In this document: piece after piece, positions 1 through 7,607 of the stretch
Layout: the number at the start of each line of letters is the position of its first letter
Position numbering within the stretch: position 1 is the first letter of the stretch
DNA from: Streptomyces ficellus
GTDB taxonomy: Bacteria; Actinomycetota; Actinomycetes; Streptomycetales; Streptomycetaceae
DNA: 64,000 bases
Assembly (NCBI RefSeq): GCF_009739905.1
Contig: NZ_CP034279.1
Span: 5,952,001-6,016,000 of the forward strand
Reading direction: 5' to 3'
Made by a program: the position numbers and the translations under genes
Notes under the pieces: model-generated
Databases searched by the model: none
The model's input: only the letters and a program-made list of their open reading frames with translations
What the model was told of the DNA's origin: nothing

Positions 1-1920
1 GTCCTTCGGGACGACGATCCGCTCGCCCTCGCAGTCCAGGTGCAGCCCGTCCGCGTCGGCCGAGAGCACCGTGCCCGGCACGGTCCGTCCGGGGGCGGGC
101 GCGTAGGCGACCCGGTCGCCGGGGTCGAATCCGCCGAAGCGGCTCGGCCCCGGGTTCAGCCGCTGCTTCAGCGCGGTGTTGAGCGCCCGCGTCCCCGCCG
201 AGCCGCCGTGGCCGACGGTGATCACCCGGGTGTCCTCGGACGGTACGCCGAACGCGCGCGGCACCGAGTCGGCGACCAGCTGGACCGTCCGGTGCACCGC
301 CTCGCCCGCGTCCCGCACCGGGACGATCACGACTTCCTTGCCCGGCGCCTCGACCTGGTTCAGCTCACCGATCCCGATGCCGGAGACCAGCTCTCCGATC
401 GGGCCGGGGTCGGGTGTGCGCGACGCGATCTGCGGACAGGCGCGCGCCGCGAGCACATCGGCGAAGACCCGCCCCGCGCCCGCCGACCACAGCACCCCCG
501 GGTCGCCGCCGAGCACCAGTCGGCAGCCGTCGGGCAGCGCCTCCACCAGCATCGCGGCGGTCTCCACGTCCAGCTGGGGGGCGTCCAGCACGACCAGCAG
601 GTCCAGGGCGAGCGCGCCGTCCTCGTCGCGCCCCGGCCCGGCCGTCCCGGCCAGCAGCCCGGCGACGGTGACCGCCCCGGCGTCCGTGCCGAGTCTGCGG
701 CGGCCGTTCTCCGTGTAGGTGGCCACGGCCGCCCGCAGCCCCAGGTCCCGGGCCGCCCCGGCGAGGGCGACCGCCTCGGCCCGGGCCGCCTCGCCGCCCG
801 TGTGCGCGACGAGCCCGTGCCCGGCGACCGCGCGGGTCAGCTCGGTGGGCGGGGCGTCCTGCCAGCGGGTGTCCGGGCCGGACCGGGCGAGCCGGGCCAG
901 ACCGTCCGCGAGGCTCTCCTCCGCGAGCGCGTACCGGTCGAGCCCCAGCAGCACCGGAACCGGCTCGGCGCCGGCCGCGCCCTCCTCGCCGGCCTGCCCG
1001 TCCTCGTCCTCGTCCGCGTCACCGCCCCCGAGCTCGTCGAGGCCGTCGTGGAAGACCAGCACCGCGCCCTCGGCGATGGCGTGCTGGACCGCCTCGTCCG
1101 GCTCGGGCACCGAACGCTCCGCGAGTGCCGCCCGCACGGCCGTGGCCTCCAGCGCCGTGTGCCCCTGGAGGGCCGCCCGCTGGAGCACCCAGCCGATGAG
1201 CGCGACGGTCCGGCGCTCGTCGCCGGGGCCGCACTCCGCCCCGAGCAGGGCCCTGGCGAACCCGTCGGCCTGCTCGGGGCGCACCCCGGGTACCGACAGC
1301 AACTGCCAGGGGTCCTCGCGCAACACGTCCGCCGCCGTGGCGCCCAGGACCGTGGCCACCTGCGCGGCGAGCGCTTCGGGCGCGCCGCCCTCGCCCAGCA
1401 CGGCCCGCACGGCGGCGACCGTCTCCGGCGCGGCCGCCCGCGCGGGACGGACGGGTTCGGCGGGGGCGGCCTGCGGGGTGGGCGCGGCGGGCTGGGGCGC
1501 GGGCCGGCGCGGGGCGGGGGGCGGGGTGTCGAAGAAGGCCGTCCCGGACGTCTTGCCGCTCTCCACCGCCCGTACGGCGGCCAGCAGGTCGGCGGCCTGG
1601 CCGCTGAGCTTGCCGCCCGCCTCGATGGGGTGGTCCTTCTCCGCCTTGCGCTGCTCGATGCGCGCCCGCAGTTCCCGCTGTGCGGCCAGCTCGGCCGCCG
1701 CCTCGGTCACGTCCGCGCCCGTGCCACCGTCCTCCGCGCCCGGAGCCGTCCCCTCGGCCCCACCCCGATCGGCCACAGCCGGATCGGCACCGCCCGCGCC
1801 GTCCCCGCCGTCCGTGTCCGTGGTGTCGTCCGCGGCCGGGGGAGCGTCGGCGGGTGCGGCGGCGTCCTGGTCGTCATCGGCCGGGGAGCCGGGGGTTGCC
1901 CCCCGGGGAAGCGCGGTCAC
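1..1920 (-). CDS. RecD2-like helix-hairpin-helix protein with degenerate ATPase motifs (3' end outside window)
   Basis: GTG at 1920 overlaps the stop of the upstream aldo/keto reductase by three bases, suggesting coupling; 640 codons are visible and the gene continues past base 1. The N-terminal ~100 residues are acidic and Ala/Pro/Asp-rich. Residues ~177-227 look like the helix-hairpin-helix region of RecD2 (VPGVRPEQADGFARALLG). The rest follows the RecD2 helicase layout, but key residues are gone: the P-loop position (~366-382) reads GHGLVAHTGGEAARAEA with no GKT/GKS; the Walker B position (~441-451) reads LLVVLDAPQLD instead of DE; motif III (~463-486) reads GGDPGVL instead of GDxDQLP. The later TRVITVGHGGSAGTRALNTA segment and SH3-like end (GDRVAYAPAPGRTVPGTV) are still recognisable. 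Family assignment is by motif order from memory. It may bind DNA without unwinding it. Confidence 0.75.
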   Translation of the reverse strand, partial: MTALPRGATPGSPADDDQDAAAPADAPPAADDTTDTDGGDGAGGADPAVADRGGAEGTAPGAEDGGTGADVTEAAAELAAQRELRARIEQRKAEKDHPIEAGGKLSGQAADLLAAVRAVESGKTSGTAFFDTPPPAPRRPAPQPAAPTPQAAPAEPVRPARAAAPETVAAVRAVLGEGGAPEALAAQVATVLGATAADVLREDPWQLLSVPGVRPEQADGFARALLGAECGPGDERRTVALIGWVLQRAALQGHTALEATAVRAALAERSVPEPDEAVQHAIAEGAVLVFHDGLDELGGGDADEDEDGQAGEEGAAGAEPVPVLLGLDRYALAEESLADGLARLARSGPDTRWQDAPPTELTRAVAGHGLVAHTGGEAARAEAVALAGAARDLGLRAAVATYTENGRRRLGTDAGAVTVAGLLAGTAGPGRDEDGALALDLLVVLDAPQLDVETAAMLVEALPDGCRLVLGGDPGVLWSAGAGRVFADVLAARACPQIASRTPDPGPIGELVSGIGIGELNQVEAPGKEVVIVPVRDAGEAVHRTVQLVADSVPRAFGVPSEDTRVITVGHGGSAGTRALNTALKQRLNPGPSRFGGFDPGDRVAYAPAPGRTVPGTVLSADADGLHLDCEGERIVVPKD

Positions 1921-2900
1921 AGCGTGCTCCAGTCCTGATCGGGATAGCGGTGCACGGGCGCCGACACGTCGTCGAGCGCCCGGCGGATCTCGTCAGGAAG
2001 ACTAAGGGTCTCCACTGACAACGCCGCCGCGAGCTGTTGCGCGTTGCGCGCGCCCACGACCGGGGCGGCCACGCCCGGCCGGTCGCGCACCCATGCCAGT
2101 GCCACCTGGAGCGGGGTGGCCGCGAGCCCGTCGGCGGCCGTGATCACCGCGTCCACGATCCGGGTCGCCGGGTCGTCCAGGTACGGCTCCACGAAGGGTG
2201 CCAGCCGGTCCGACGCGCCCCGCGAGCCGGACGGGGTGGCGTGCCGGTACTTGCCGGTGAGCACCCCCCGCCCCAGGGGTGACGAGGGGAGCAGCCCCAC
2301 GCCCAGGTCGAGGGCGGCGGGCAGCACCTCCCGTTCCACGCCGCGCTGGAGGAGGGAGTACTCCATCTGGGTGCTCGCCAGCCGGGCCCGCCCGCCGCCC
2401 GGGGCGAGCTGCCAGGTCGCCGCCTTGGCCAGCTGCCAGCCGCAGAAGTTGGACACGCCGACGTACCGGGCGCGGCCGCTGCCGACCGCGATGTCGAGGG
2501 CCTGGAGCGTCTCCTCCAGGGGTGTCGCCGGATCGAAGGCGTGGATCTGCCACAGGTCCACGTAGTCGGTGCCGAGGCGCTCCAGGGACGCGTCGAGCGC
2601 GGCCAGCAGGTGTCCGCGCGATCCGTCGAAGCGGCGGTCGGGGTCCGGGACGCTGCCGGCCTTGGTCGCTATGACGAGGTCGCGGCGCGGGACGAGGCGT
2701 TCCACGAGCTGCCCGAGCAGGTACTCGGCCTCGCCGCCGCCGTACACGTCCGCCGTGTCGACGAGGGTGCCGCCGGCCTCCCAGAACGCCTTCAGCTGGT
2801 CCGCCGCGTCGTGCTCGTCGGTGTCGCGCCCCCAGGTGAGGGTGCCGAGGCCGATCCGGGACACACGCAGGCCGGTACGGCCGAGATGCCTCTGCTCCAT
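1917..2900 (-). CDS. Aldo/keto reductase family protein
   Basis: 327 residues. An NADPH-dependent (beta/alpha)8-barrel oxidoreductase that would reduce aldehydes or ketones; substrate unknown. It opens with MEQRHLGRTGLRVSRIGLGT, typical of the YajO/YdhF-type subfamily. The catalytic tetrad is present: D51 and Y53 (LVDTADVYGGG), K80 (VIATKAG) and H120 (LWQIH). Start chosen at the ATG at 2900 because homology begins there and TAATCT lies 7 bases upstream, implying a leaderless message; upstream in-frame codons have no family resemblance. It is divergent from the flavin/F420 oxidoreductase at 3067 and overlaps the RecD2-like gene downstream. A palindromic element (2911-2921) overlaps its -10. 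Confidence 0.9.
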   Translation of the reverse strand: MEQRHLGRTGLRVSRIGLGTLTWGRDTDEHDAADQLKAFWEAGGTLVDTADVYGGGEAEYLLGQLVERLVPRRDLVIATKAGSVPDPDRRFDGSRGHLLAALDASLERLGTDYVDLWQIHAFDPATPLEETLQALDIAVGSGRARYVGVSNFCGWQLAKAATWQLAPGGGRARLASTQMEYSLLQRGVEREVLPAALDLGVGLLPSSPLGRGVLTGKYRHATPSGSRGASDRLAPFVEPYLDDPATRIVDAVITAADGLAATPLQVALAWVRDRPGVAAPVVGARNAQQLAAALSVETLSLPDEIRRALDDVSAPVHRYPDQDWSTL

Positions 2901-2907
2901 GGCCGCG

Positions 2908-2921
2908 AGATTACTGGCCAG
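2908..2921 (-). promoter_or_regulatory. -10 element and half-conserved operator upstream of the aldo/keto reductase gene
   Basis: TAATCT on the minus strand (2908-2913) ends 7 bases before the ATG at 2900. It overlaps TTACTGGCCAG (2911-2921, plus-strand reading), which matches the palindrome at 3025-3038 in 10 of 11 positions. A repressor bound here would block the promoter. Confidence 0.45.
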
Positions 2922-2980
2922 AGGCCCACGCGGAGAGAGCCTGTGGACAACCTCGTCCCGGTGCCGGGCCCGTTCCCCTC

Positions 2981-3010
2981 CTGACGGCGGCGGGGCCCGC
3001 GCGCTAGAGT
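2981..3010 (+). promoter_or_regulatory. Vegetative-type promoter for the LLM oxidoreductase gene
   Basis: CTGACG at 2981-2986 and TAGAGT at 3005-3010 are separated by 18 bases, a close match to the Streptomyces HrdB consensus. The expected start of transcription is near 3017, just before the palindrome at 3025. Confidence 0.6.
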
Positions 3011-3024
3011 CCGGACGCAGATCG

Positions 3025-3038
3025 TTACTGGTCAGTAA
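3025..3038. promoter_or_regulatory. Palindromic operator candidate TTACTGGTCAGTAA
   Basis: TTACTG and CAGTAA form 6-base inverted arms around a 2-base centre. The site lies just downstream of the predicted transcription start of the gene at 3067. A near copy sits at 2911 over the promoter of the divergent gene. The form resembles TetR-family operators; no TetR gene is visible in the window. Confidence 0.5.
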
Positions 3039-3066
3039 AAGAGTCGATGAGTAAGGGGACCCGGCT

Positions 3067-4119
3067 ATGCGGCTCGGCATCAACCTCGGCTATTGGGGCG
3101 CGGGCATGGACGGCGACAACCTCGCCGTCGCCCAGGAGGCGGACCGCCTCGGCTACGACGTCTGCTGGGCCGCGGAGGCGTACGGCTCCGACGCCCCGAC
3201 CGTCCTGGCCTGGGTCGGCGCGCAGACCGAGAACATCGACCTCGGCTCCGCGATCATGCAGATCCCGGCCCGGCAGCCCACCATGACCGCGATGACGGCC
3301 GCGACCCTCGACTCGCTCTCCGGCGGCCGTTTCCGGCTCGGCCTCGGCGTCTCGGGCCCGCAGGTGTCGGAGGGCTGGTACGGCGTGAAGTTCGACAAGC
3401 CGCTCTCCCGCACCCGCGAGTATGTAGAGATCGTCCGCAAGGCGATGGCCCGTGAGCGGCTGACCCACGAGGGCGAGCACTGGACGCTCCCGCTGCCCGG
3501 CGGCCCCGGCAAGCCGATCAAGCTGACCGTCCACCCGCAGCGCGAGCACATCCCCCTGTACATCGCGGCGATCGGCCCGAAGAACCTGGAGCAGACCGGC
3601 GAGATCGCCGACGGCGCCCTGCTGATCTTCCCCTCCGCCGAGCACCTGGAGGAGACCGCGATCCGGCACATCCGCGCGGGCCGCGAGAAGGCCGGCGCGA
3701 CGATGGACGGCTTCGACGTGTGCCCGACGGTCCCGCTGGCCCTCGGCGACGACGTCAACGGCCTCGCCGACATGTTCCGCCCGTACACCGCGCTGTACGT
3801 CGGCGGCATGGGCAGCCGCAAGCAGAACTTCTACAACCAGCTCGCCCAGCGCATGGGGTACGAGAAGGAAGCCGCCGAGATCCAGGAGAAGTACCTCTCG
3901 GGCGACAAGGCGGGCGCCGCGGCCGCCGTCCCGCACCGGCTGATCGACCAGACCACGCTGCTCGGTTCCGTCGAGCGGATCGCCGACCGCATGCAGGCCT
4001 ACGCGGCGGCGGGCGTCACCACCCTCACCCTCGCCCCGGCCGGCTTCACGCTGGACGAGCGGCTCGCGGCGCTGCGGGCGGGCACCGAGGCCCTGGAGCG
4101 GGCGGGCCTGGTGGACTGA
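3067..4119 (+). CDS. LLM-class F420/flavin-dependent oxidoreductase
   Basis: 350 residues. A bacterial-luciferase-like (beta/alpha)8 enzyme. The start MRLGINLGYWGAGM, the GYDVCWAAEAYGSDA segment and SLSGGRFRLGLGVSGPQ (residues ~88-105) are typical of F420-dependent N5,N10-methylene-tetrahydromethanopterin-reductase-like proteins of actinomycetes. It should use reduced coenzyme F420 (less likely FMN) to reduce an unidentified small molecule. The ATG follows AAGGGGACC. It is divergent from the aldo/keto reductase and both carry the TTACTGGYCAG element, so the two oxidoreductases may be co-induced. A strong hairpin follows the stop. Confidence 0.9.
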   Translation: MRLGINLGYWGAGMDGDNLAVAQEADRLGYDVCWAAEAYGSDAPTVLAWVGAQTENIDLGSAIMQIPARQPTMTAMTAATLDSLSGGRFRLGLGVSGPQVSEGWYGVKFDKPLSRTREYVEIVRKAMARERLTHEGEHWTLPLPGGPGKPIKLTVHPQREHIPLYIAAIGPKNLEQTGEIADGALLIFPSAEHLEETAIRHIRAGREKAGATMDGFDVCPTVPLALGDDVNGLADMFRPYTALYVGGMGSRKQNFYNQLAQRMGYEKEAAEIQEKYLSGDKAGAAAAVPHRLIDQTTLLGSVERIADRMQAYAAAGVTTLTLAPAGFTLDERLAALRAGTEALERAGLVD

Positions 4120-4137
4120 CGGCCCGGCCGAAGTCTG

Positions 4138-4177
4138 CGGCCGTGGTGGGGGCTCGGGGTCATCCCCGCCACGGCCG
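4138..4177 (+). terminator. Hairpin terminator after the LLM oxidoreductase gene
   Basis: CGGCCGTGG (4138-4146) pairs with CCACGGCCG (4169-4177), extended inward by GGGG/CCCC; 19 bases after the stop. No U-tract, as is usual in Streptomyces. Confidence 0.6.
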
Positions 4178-4351
4178 TCACGCTGCACAACGCCCCGAGC
4201 CCCTCCGGGGTTACTGCCCGGGCGCCTCCCAGGCCGGCGGGCGCCGCCCCGCCGCGCCCCGCGCCCCCGCTGCTCCGCCATCCGGCGGACTTCGGGCGGA
4301 CTTCCCCGCCGTGCTGTTGCGAGGCCCTCCACACGGCATTTGACTCGCGTC

Positions 4352-4378
4352 GCGGACTTTGCGGACTTTGCGGATGTG
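4352..4378 (+). repeat. 9-base tandem repeat upstream of the ferritin-like gene
   Basis: GCGGACTTT is repeated exactly at 4352 and 4361 and imperfectly at 4370 (GCGGATGTG). It ends 30 bases before the ATG at 4409, so it lies in the promoter or 5' leader and may be a direct-repeat protein site. Confidence 0.5.
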
Positions 4379-4408
4379 CGCACAGACGCGCGTATGGAGG
4401 TGGCAATC

Positions 4409-5200
4409 ATGCTGTCGGCCCGAAGCCTGTTCCAGGAGATCGTCGAGAACGACGCCTCCTACCAGCTGTTCTGTTCCATCGCGGCCAGCGGGGAGGCTCA
4501 GGGCGGCTGGGAGAACGCCCGTATCGCGGCCCTCCTCCCCGAGAGCATGCGGGACCTCGCCCCCAAGGTCACCCGGCACGGCGCGGACGAGGACAAGCAC
4601 GGCCGCATCTTCAACGCCCTGCTCAAGAAGCGCGGCCTCGAACCGGTGGCCGTCCCGCCGGAGACCGACTACACGATGCTGCTGGAGCAGCGCGGCATCG
4701 GCCTGGCCCACGAGAAGCTGCGCCGTGACCAGCGGCTGACGGAGGAGGACGTCCTCGTCTACCTCTCCCACAGCCGGGTCACCGAACAGCGCGCGGCCGA
4801 CCAGATGGACATGCTCGTCAAGTACTTCGGCGACCATCCCGAGGTCGGCAAGGCCATCCGCATGATCTGCAACGACGAGGACAACCACCTCGCCTACTGC
4901 CATGAGGAGTTGCTGGGCCTCGCCTACGCCGGCCACGGCCGCACCATCCAGCGCACGCTGCGCGAGTGCGCGCTCGCCGAGATCGGCGTCTACCGCGACG
5001 TCAGCCTCGCGGTCATGGACCACATGGGCCGCGTCCTGAAGTGGCCGGGCGCCAAGCGGGCGGCGCTGGCGCTGGGCATCCGGGCCATGTACGGGTACGA
5101 GAGGGTCGGCGGCTGGCGGCGCATGGTCGACCTCAGGATGCCGGAGCCGGAGCGGCGCAACGCGCTCGGCGGTCCGGCGGAGCCCGCCCCGGCCTTCTGA
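4409..5200 (+). CDS. Ferritin-like domain protein
   Basis: 263 residues, predicted all-helical. Carboxylate/histidine pairs at spacing expected of a ferritin-like di-metal four-helix bundle are visible: E29 (SGEAQGGW), E61 and H64 (DEDKHGRIF), a glutamate in HSRVTEQRAAD (~125-135), and E/H in NDEDNHLAYCHEE (~150-162). Family members bind iron or manganese and act as oxidases or in stress protection; the reaction here is unknown. The ATG at 4409 is preferred because GGAGGT lies 7 bases before it; the in-frame ATG at 4394 contributes that ribosome-binding site. Convergent with corA, 16 bases apart. Confidence 0.7.
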   Translation: MLSARSLFQEIVENDASYQLFCSIAASGEAQGGWENARIAALLPESMRDLAPKVTRHGADEDKHGRIFNALLKKRGLEPVAVPPETDYTMLLEQRGIGLAHEKLRRDQRLTEEDVLVYLSHSRVTEQRAADQMDMLVKYFGDHPEVGKAIRMICNDEDNHLAYCHEELLGLAYAGHGRTIQRTLRECALAEIGVYRDVSLAVMDHMGRVLKWPGAKRAALALGIRAMYGYERVGGWRRMVDLRMPEPERRNALGGPAEPAPAF

Positions 5201-5216
5201 CGGCCCCCCGGCCGTC
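5199..5216. terminator. Short bidirectional hairpin between convergent genes
   Basis: GACGGCC and GGCCGTC with a 4-base loop fill the space between the ferritin-like gene and corA and overlap the stop of the former. Confidence 0.45.
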
Positions 5217-6203
5217 CTACAGCCATCCGCGGCGCTTGAACAGCCGGTACAGGCCGACGACCGCCACGGCCATCAGCACGATCACGAGCGGATAGCCCCA
5301 CACCTGGTGGAGCTCCGGCATGTGGTCGAAGTTCATGCCGTAGACGCCTGCGACCATCGTGGGCACCGCCGCCATCGCCGCCCACGCCGAGATCTTGCGC
5401 ATGTCGTCGTTCTGCCGCACCCCCATCTGGGCGAGGTGGGCCGACAGGATGTCCGAGAGCAGCCGGTCGAGCCCCTCCACCTGTTCGGTGGCACGGGTCA
5501 GATGGTCGCTGACGTCCCGGAAGAACGGCTGGGCGTGGTCGCTGACGAACGGCACGCCCGGGCTCGCGAGCCGGGCCATCGGCGCGGCCAGCGGGCCGGT
5601 GGCCCGGCGGAACTCCAGCACCTGCCGCTTGAAGGTGTAGATCCGCGCCGCGGTGTTCTTGTCGCCGCCGGTGGGCTGGAAGACCTCCGTCTCCATCTCC
5701 TCCAGGTCCACCTGGAGCTCGCCCGCCACCTCGATGTAGTGGTCCACGACCGCGTCGCTGATCGCGTACAGCACGGACGTCGGCCCGTGCCGGAGCACCT
5801 CCGGCTCCGACTCCAGCCGCTTGCGCACGGCCGTCAGGGGCGCGCCCTCGCCGTGCCGGACGGTCACCACGAACGAGTCGCCCACGAACACCATCAGCTC
5901 GCCGGTGGTGACGGTGTCGCTCTCGGGTTCGTACACCACCGGCTTGAGCACCATGAACAGCGAGTCGTCGTACACCTCCAGCTTGGGCCGCTGGTGCGCC
6001 TTGAGGGCGTCCTCCACGGCCAGCGGGTGCAGGCCGAACTCCTCGGAGACGTGGTCGAACTCCTCCTCCGTAGGCTCGTGCAGCCCGATCCACAGGAACG
6101 CGTCGCCCGAGTCGGCGGCCCGCGCGGCGTCGAGGGCGTCGGAGAAGTCGGACGGGCCCTCGCTGCGGTGCCCGTCCCGGTAGATGGCGCAGTCCACGAT
6201 CAC
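5217..6203 (-). CDS. corA: CorA-family magnesium/cobalt transporter
   Basis: 328 residues. A homopentameric membrane channel-transporter for Mg2+ (possibly Co2+/Ni2+). The large N-terminal cytosolic domain (~1-265) is followed by two C-terminal membrane helices; the signature YGMNFDHMPE follows the first helix (AAMAAVPTMVAGV) and the second is YPLVIVLMAVAVVGLYRLF, ending in a basic KRRGWL tail. The GTG at 6203 is chosen because GGGGGAG lies 8 bases upstream; an ATG at 6239 would add 12 residues without a ribosome-binding site. Divergent from the phosphatase gene at 6266. Confidence 0.92.
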   Translation of the reverse strand: MIVDCAIYRDGHRSEGPSDFSDALDAARAADSGDAFLWIGLHEPTEEEFDHVSEEFGLHPLAVEDALKAHQRPKLEVYDDSLFMVLKPVVYEPESDTVTTGELMVFVGDSFVVTVRHGEGAPLTAVRKRLESEPEVLRHGPTSVLYAISDAVVDHYIEVAGELQVDLEEMETEVFQPTGGDKNTAARIYTFKRQVLEFRRATGPLAAPMARLASPGVPFVSDHAQPFFRDVSDHLTRATEQVEGLDRLLSDILSAHLAQMGVRQNDDMRKISAWAAMAAVPTMVAGVYGMNFDHMPELHQVWGYPLVIVLMAVAVVGLYRLFKRRGWL

Positions 6204-6252
6204 GGCGCGTATTCTCCCCCGGCCCAGGGCGCCCCGCACCCATGAAGCCGCC

Positions 6253-6258
6253 TAGGCT
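6253..6258 (+). promoter_or_regulatory. -10 hexamer TAGGCT of a leaderless transcript
   Basis: TAGGCT ends 7 bases before the ATG at 6266, so transcription should begin at or next to the start codon; no Shine-Dalgarno sequence precedes the gene. Confidence 0.5.
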
Positions 6259-6265
6259 GGCAGGC

Positions 6266-6952
6266 ATGGCCACGTTGATCCTCGTACGGCACGGACGCTC
6301 CACCGCCAACACCGCCGGCGTGCTCGCGGGCTGGACGCCCGGGGTCGCCCTCGACGAGCGCGGCTCGGCGCAGGCCGCCGCGCTGCCGGCCCGGCTGGCG
6401 GGGGTGCCGGTCGCGGCCGTCGTCTCCAGCCCCCTCCAGCGGTGCCTGGAGACCGTCCAGCCCCTGCTGGACGCCCGGCCCGACCTGCCGCTGCACACCG
6501 ACGAGCGGATCGGTGAGTGCCACTACGGCGACTGGTCGGGGCGCAAGCTCGCCGAACTCGCCGACGAGCCCCTCATGGACGTCGTCCAGCGCCACCCGTC
6601 GAACGCCGCGTTCCCCGGCGGCGAGTCGATGCGTGCCATGCAGGCCCGTGCCGTCGACGCCGTGCGCGACTGGAACGCGCGCGTGGAGGCGGACAGCGGG
6701 GAGGACGCGGTCTATGTGATGTGCTCGCACGGCGACATCATCAAGTCGCTCGTGGCCGACGCGCTCGGCATGCATCTCGATCTGTTCCAGCGGATCCATG
6801 TGGATCCTTGTTCCGTGACGGCGATCCGTTACACCCGTCTGCGGCCCTCTCTTCTGCGGCTGGGCGACACCGGCGACTTCGCCGGGCTGATCCCGAGGGT
6901 GGAACCGGCCGGGGAGGCCGCCGAGGTGGGCGGCGGCGCGGGGGCGCCGTGA
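6266..6952 (+). CDS. Histidine phosphatase family protein (MSMEG_4193-type phosphomutase-like)
   Basis: 228 residues. The RHG motif (VRHGRST, H9 the phospho-acceptor) starts the protein, and the second catalytic histidine is in VMCSHGDIIKSL near residue 157. The CHYGDWSGRKL segment is typical of the phosphoglycerate-mutase superfamily. Substrate unknown. It is the first gene of a conserved actinobacterial run with DUF3090, a PI3/4-kinase-like protein and mshC, so a dephosphorylation role linked to the kinase-like neighbour is possible but only inferred. The C-terminal ~25 residues are Gly/Ala-rich and poorly conserved in appearance. Confidence 0.88.
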   Translation: MATLILVRHGRSTANTAGVLAGWTPGVALDERGSAQAAALPARLAGVPVAAVVSSPLQRCLETVQPLLDARPDLPLHTDERIGECHYGDWSGRKLAELADEPLMDVVQRHPSNAAFPGGESMRAMQARAVDAVRDWNARVEADSGEDAVYVMCSHGDIIKSLVADALGMHLDLFQRIHVDPCSVTAIRYTRLRPSLLRLGDTGDFAGLIPRVEPAGEAAEVGGGAGAP

Positions 6953-6965
6953 TCGAATCGCACAG

Positions 6966-6971
6966 TAGGGT
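6966..6971 (+). promoter_or_regulatory. -10-like hexamer TAGGGT before the DUF3090 gene
   Basis: TAGGGT lies 45 bases before the GTG at 7017. No good -35 was found at the right distance, so the call is tentative. Confidence 0.3.
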
Positions 6972-7016
6972 GGACGGGCCGCAGCGACGTCCGAACTGAA
7001 GCAAGGGAGAGGGAAC

Positions 7017-7607
7017 GTGTCCCGTCAGGTGTTCCTCTATGACCCACCGGAGCGGTTCGTGGCCGGTACGGTCGGGTTGCCTGGCCGTCGTACGTTCTTC
7101 CTCCAGGCCTCCGCCGGCGGCCGGGTCACCAGTGTCGCCCTGGAGAAGACCCAGGTGGCCGCGCTCGCGGAGCGGATCGACGAACTGCTCGACGAGGTGG
7201 TGCGGCGTACCGGGGGCAATGCTCCGGTGCCGGCCGTGGCGCCGTCCGACGTCTCCGACACCGCGCCGCTGGACTCCCCGGTGGAGGAGGAGTTCCGGGT
7301 CGGCACGATGGCGCTGGCCTGGGACGGCGAGGAACAGCGCATGATCGTCGAGGCGCAGGCGCTGGTCGAGCTGGACGTGGAGTCCGAGGAGGACCTCGCC
7401 GAGGCCGAGGAGCGGCTGCTCCAGGACGAGGAGAACGGCCCGCCGATGCTGCGGGTGCGGCTCACCGGGGCGCAGGCGAGGGCGTTCGCCAAGCGTGCCC
7501 TGGACGTGGTGAACGCGGGCAGGCCGCCGTGCCCGCTGTGCAGCCTGCCGCTCGATCCGGAAGGACACGTATGCCCGCGCCAGAACGGATACCGCCGGGG
7601 GGCCTGA
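7017..7607 (+). CDS. DUF3090 family protein
   Basis: 196 residues, function unknown. It begins MSRQVFLYDPPERFVAGTVG, diagnostic of DUF3090, a family I know only from actinobacteria. The middle is acidic (ESEEDLAEAEERLLQDEE, ~120-137). The C-terminus carries CPLCSLPLDPEGHVCP, a C-x2-C...H-x-C pattern that looks like a small zinc site. GTG start with GGGAGAGGG upstream. Its last 37 bases overlap the next gene in another frame, indicating translational coupling with the kinase-like protein. Confidence 0.85.
   Translation: MSRQVFLYDPPERFVAGTVGLPGRRTFFLQASAGGRVTSVALEKTQVAALAERIDELLDEVVRRTGGNAPVPAVAPSDVSDTAPLDSPVEEEFRVGTMALAWDGEEQRMIVEAQALVELDVESEEDLAEAEERLLQDEENGPPMLRVRLTGAQARAFAKRALDVVNAGRPPCPLCSLPLDPEGHVCPRQNGYRRGA

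Noticed and set aside
40..1938. Long plus-strand open frame of 632 codons
   Set aside because: Antisense shadow of the RecD2-like gene; Arg/Pro/Gly-rich, no ribosome-binding site or domain.
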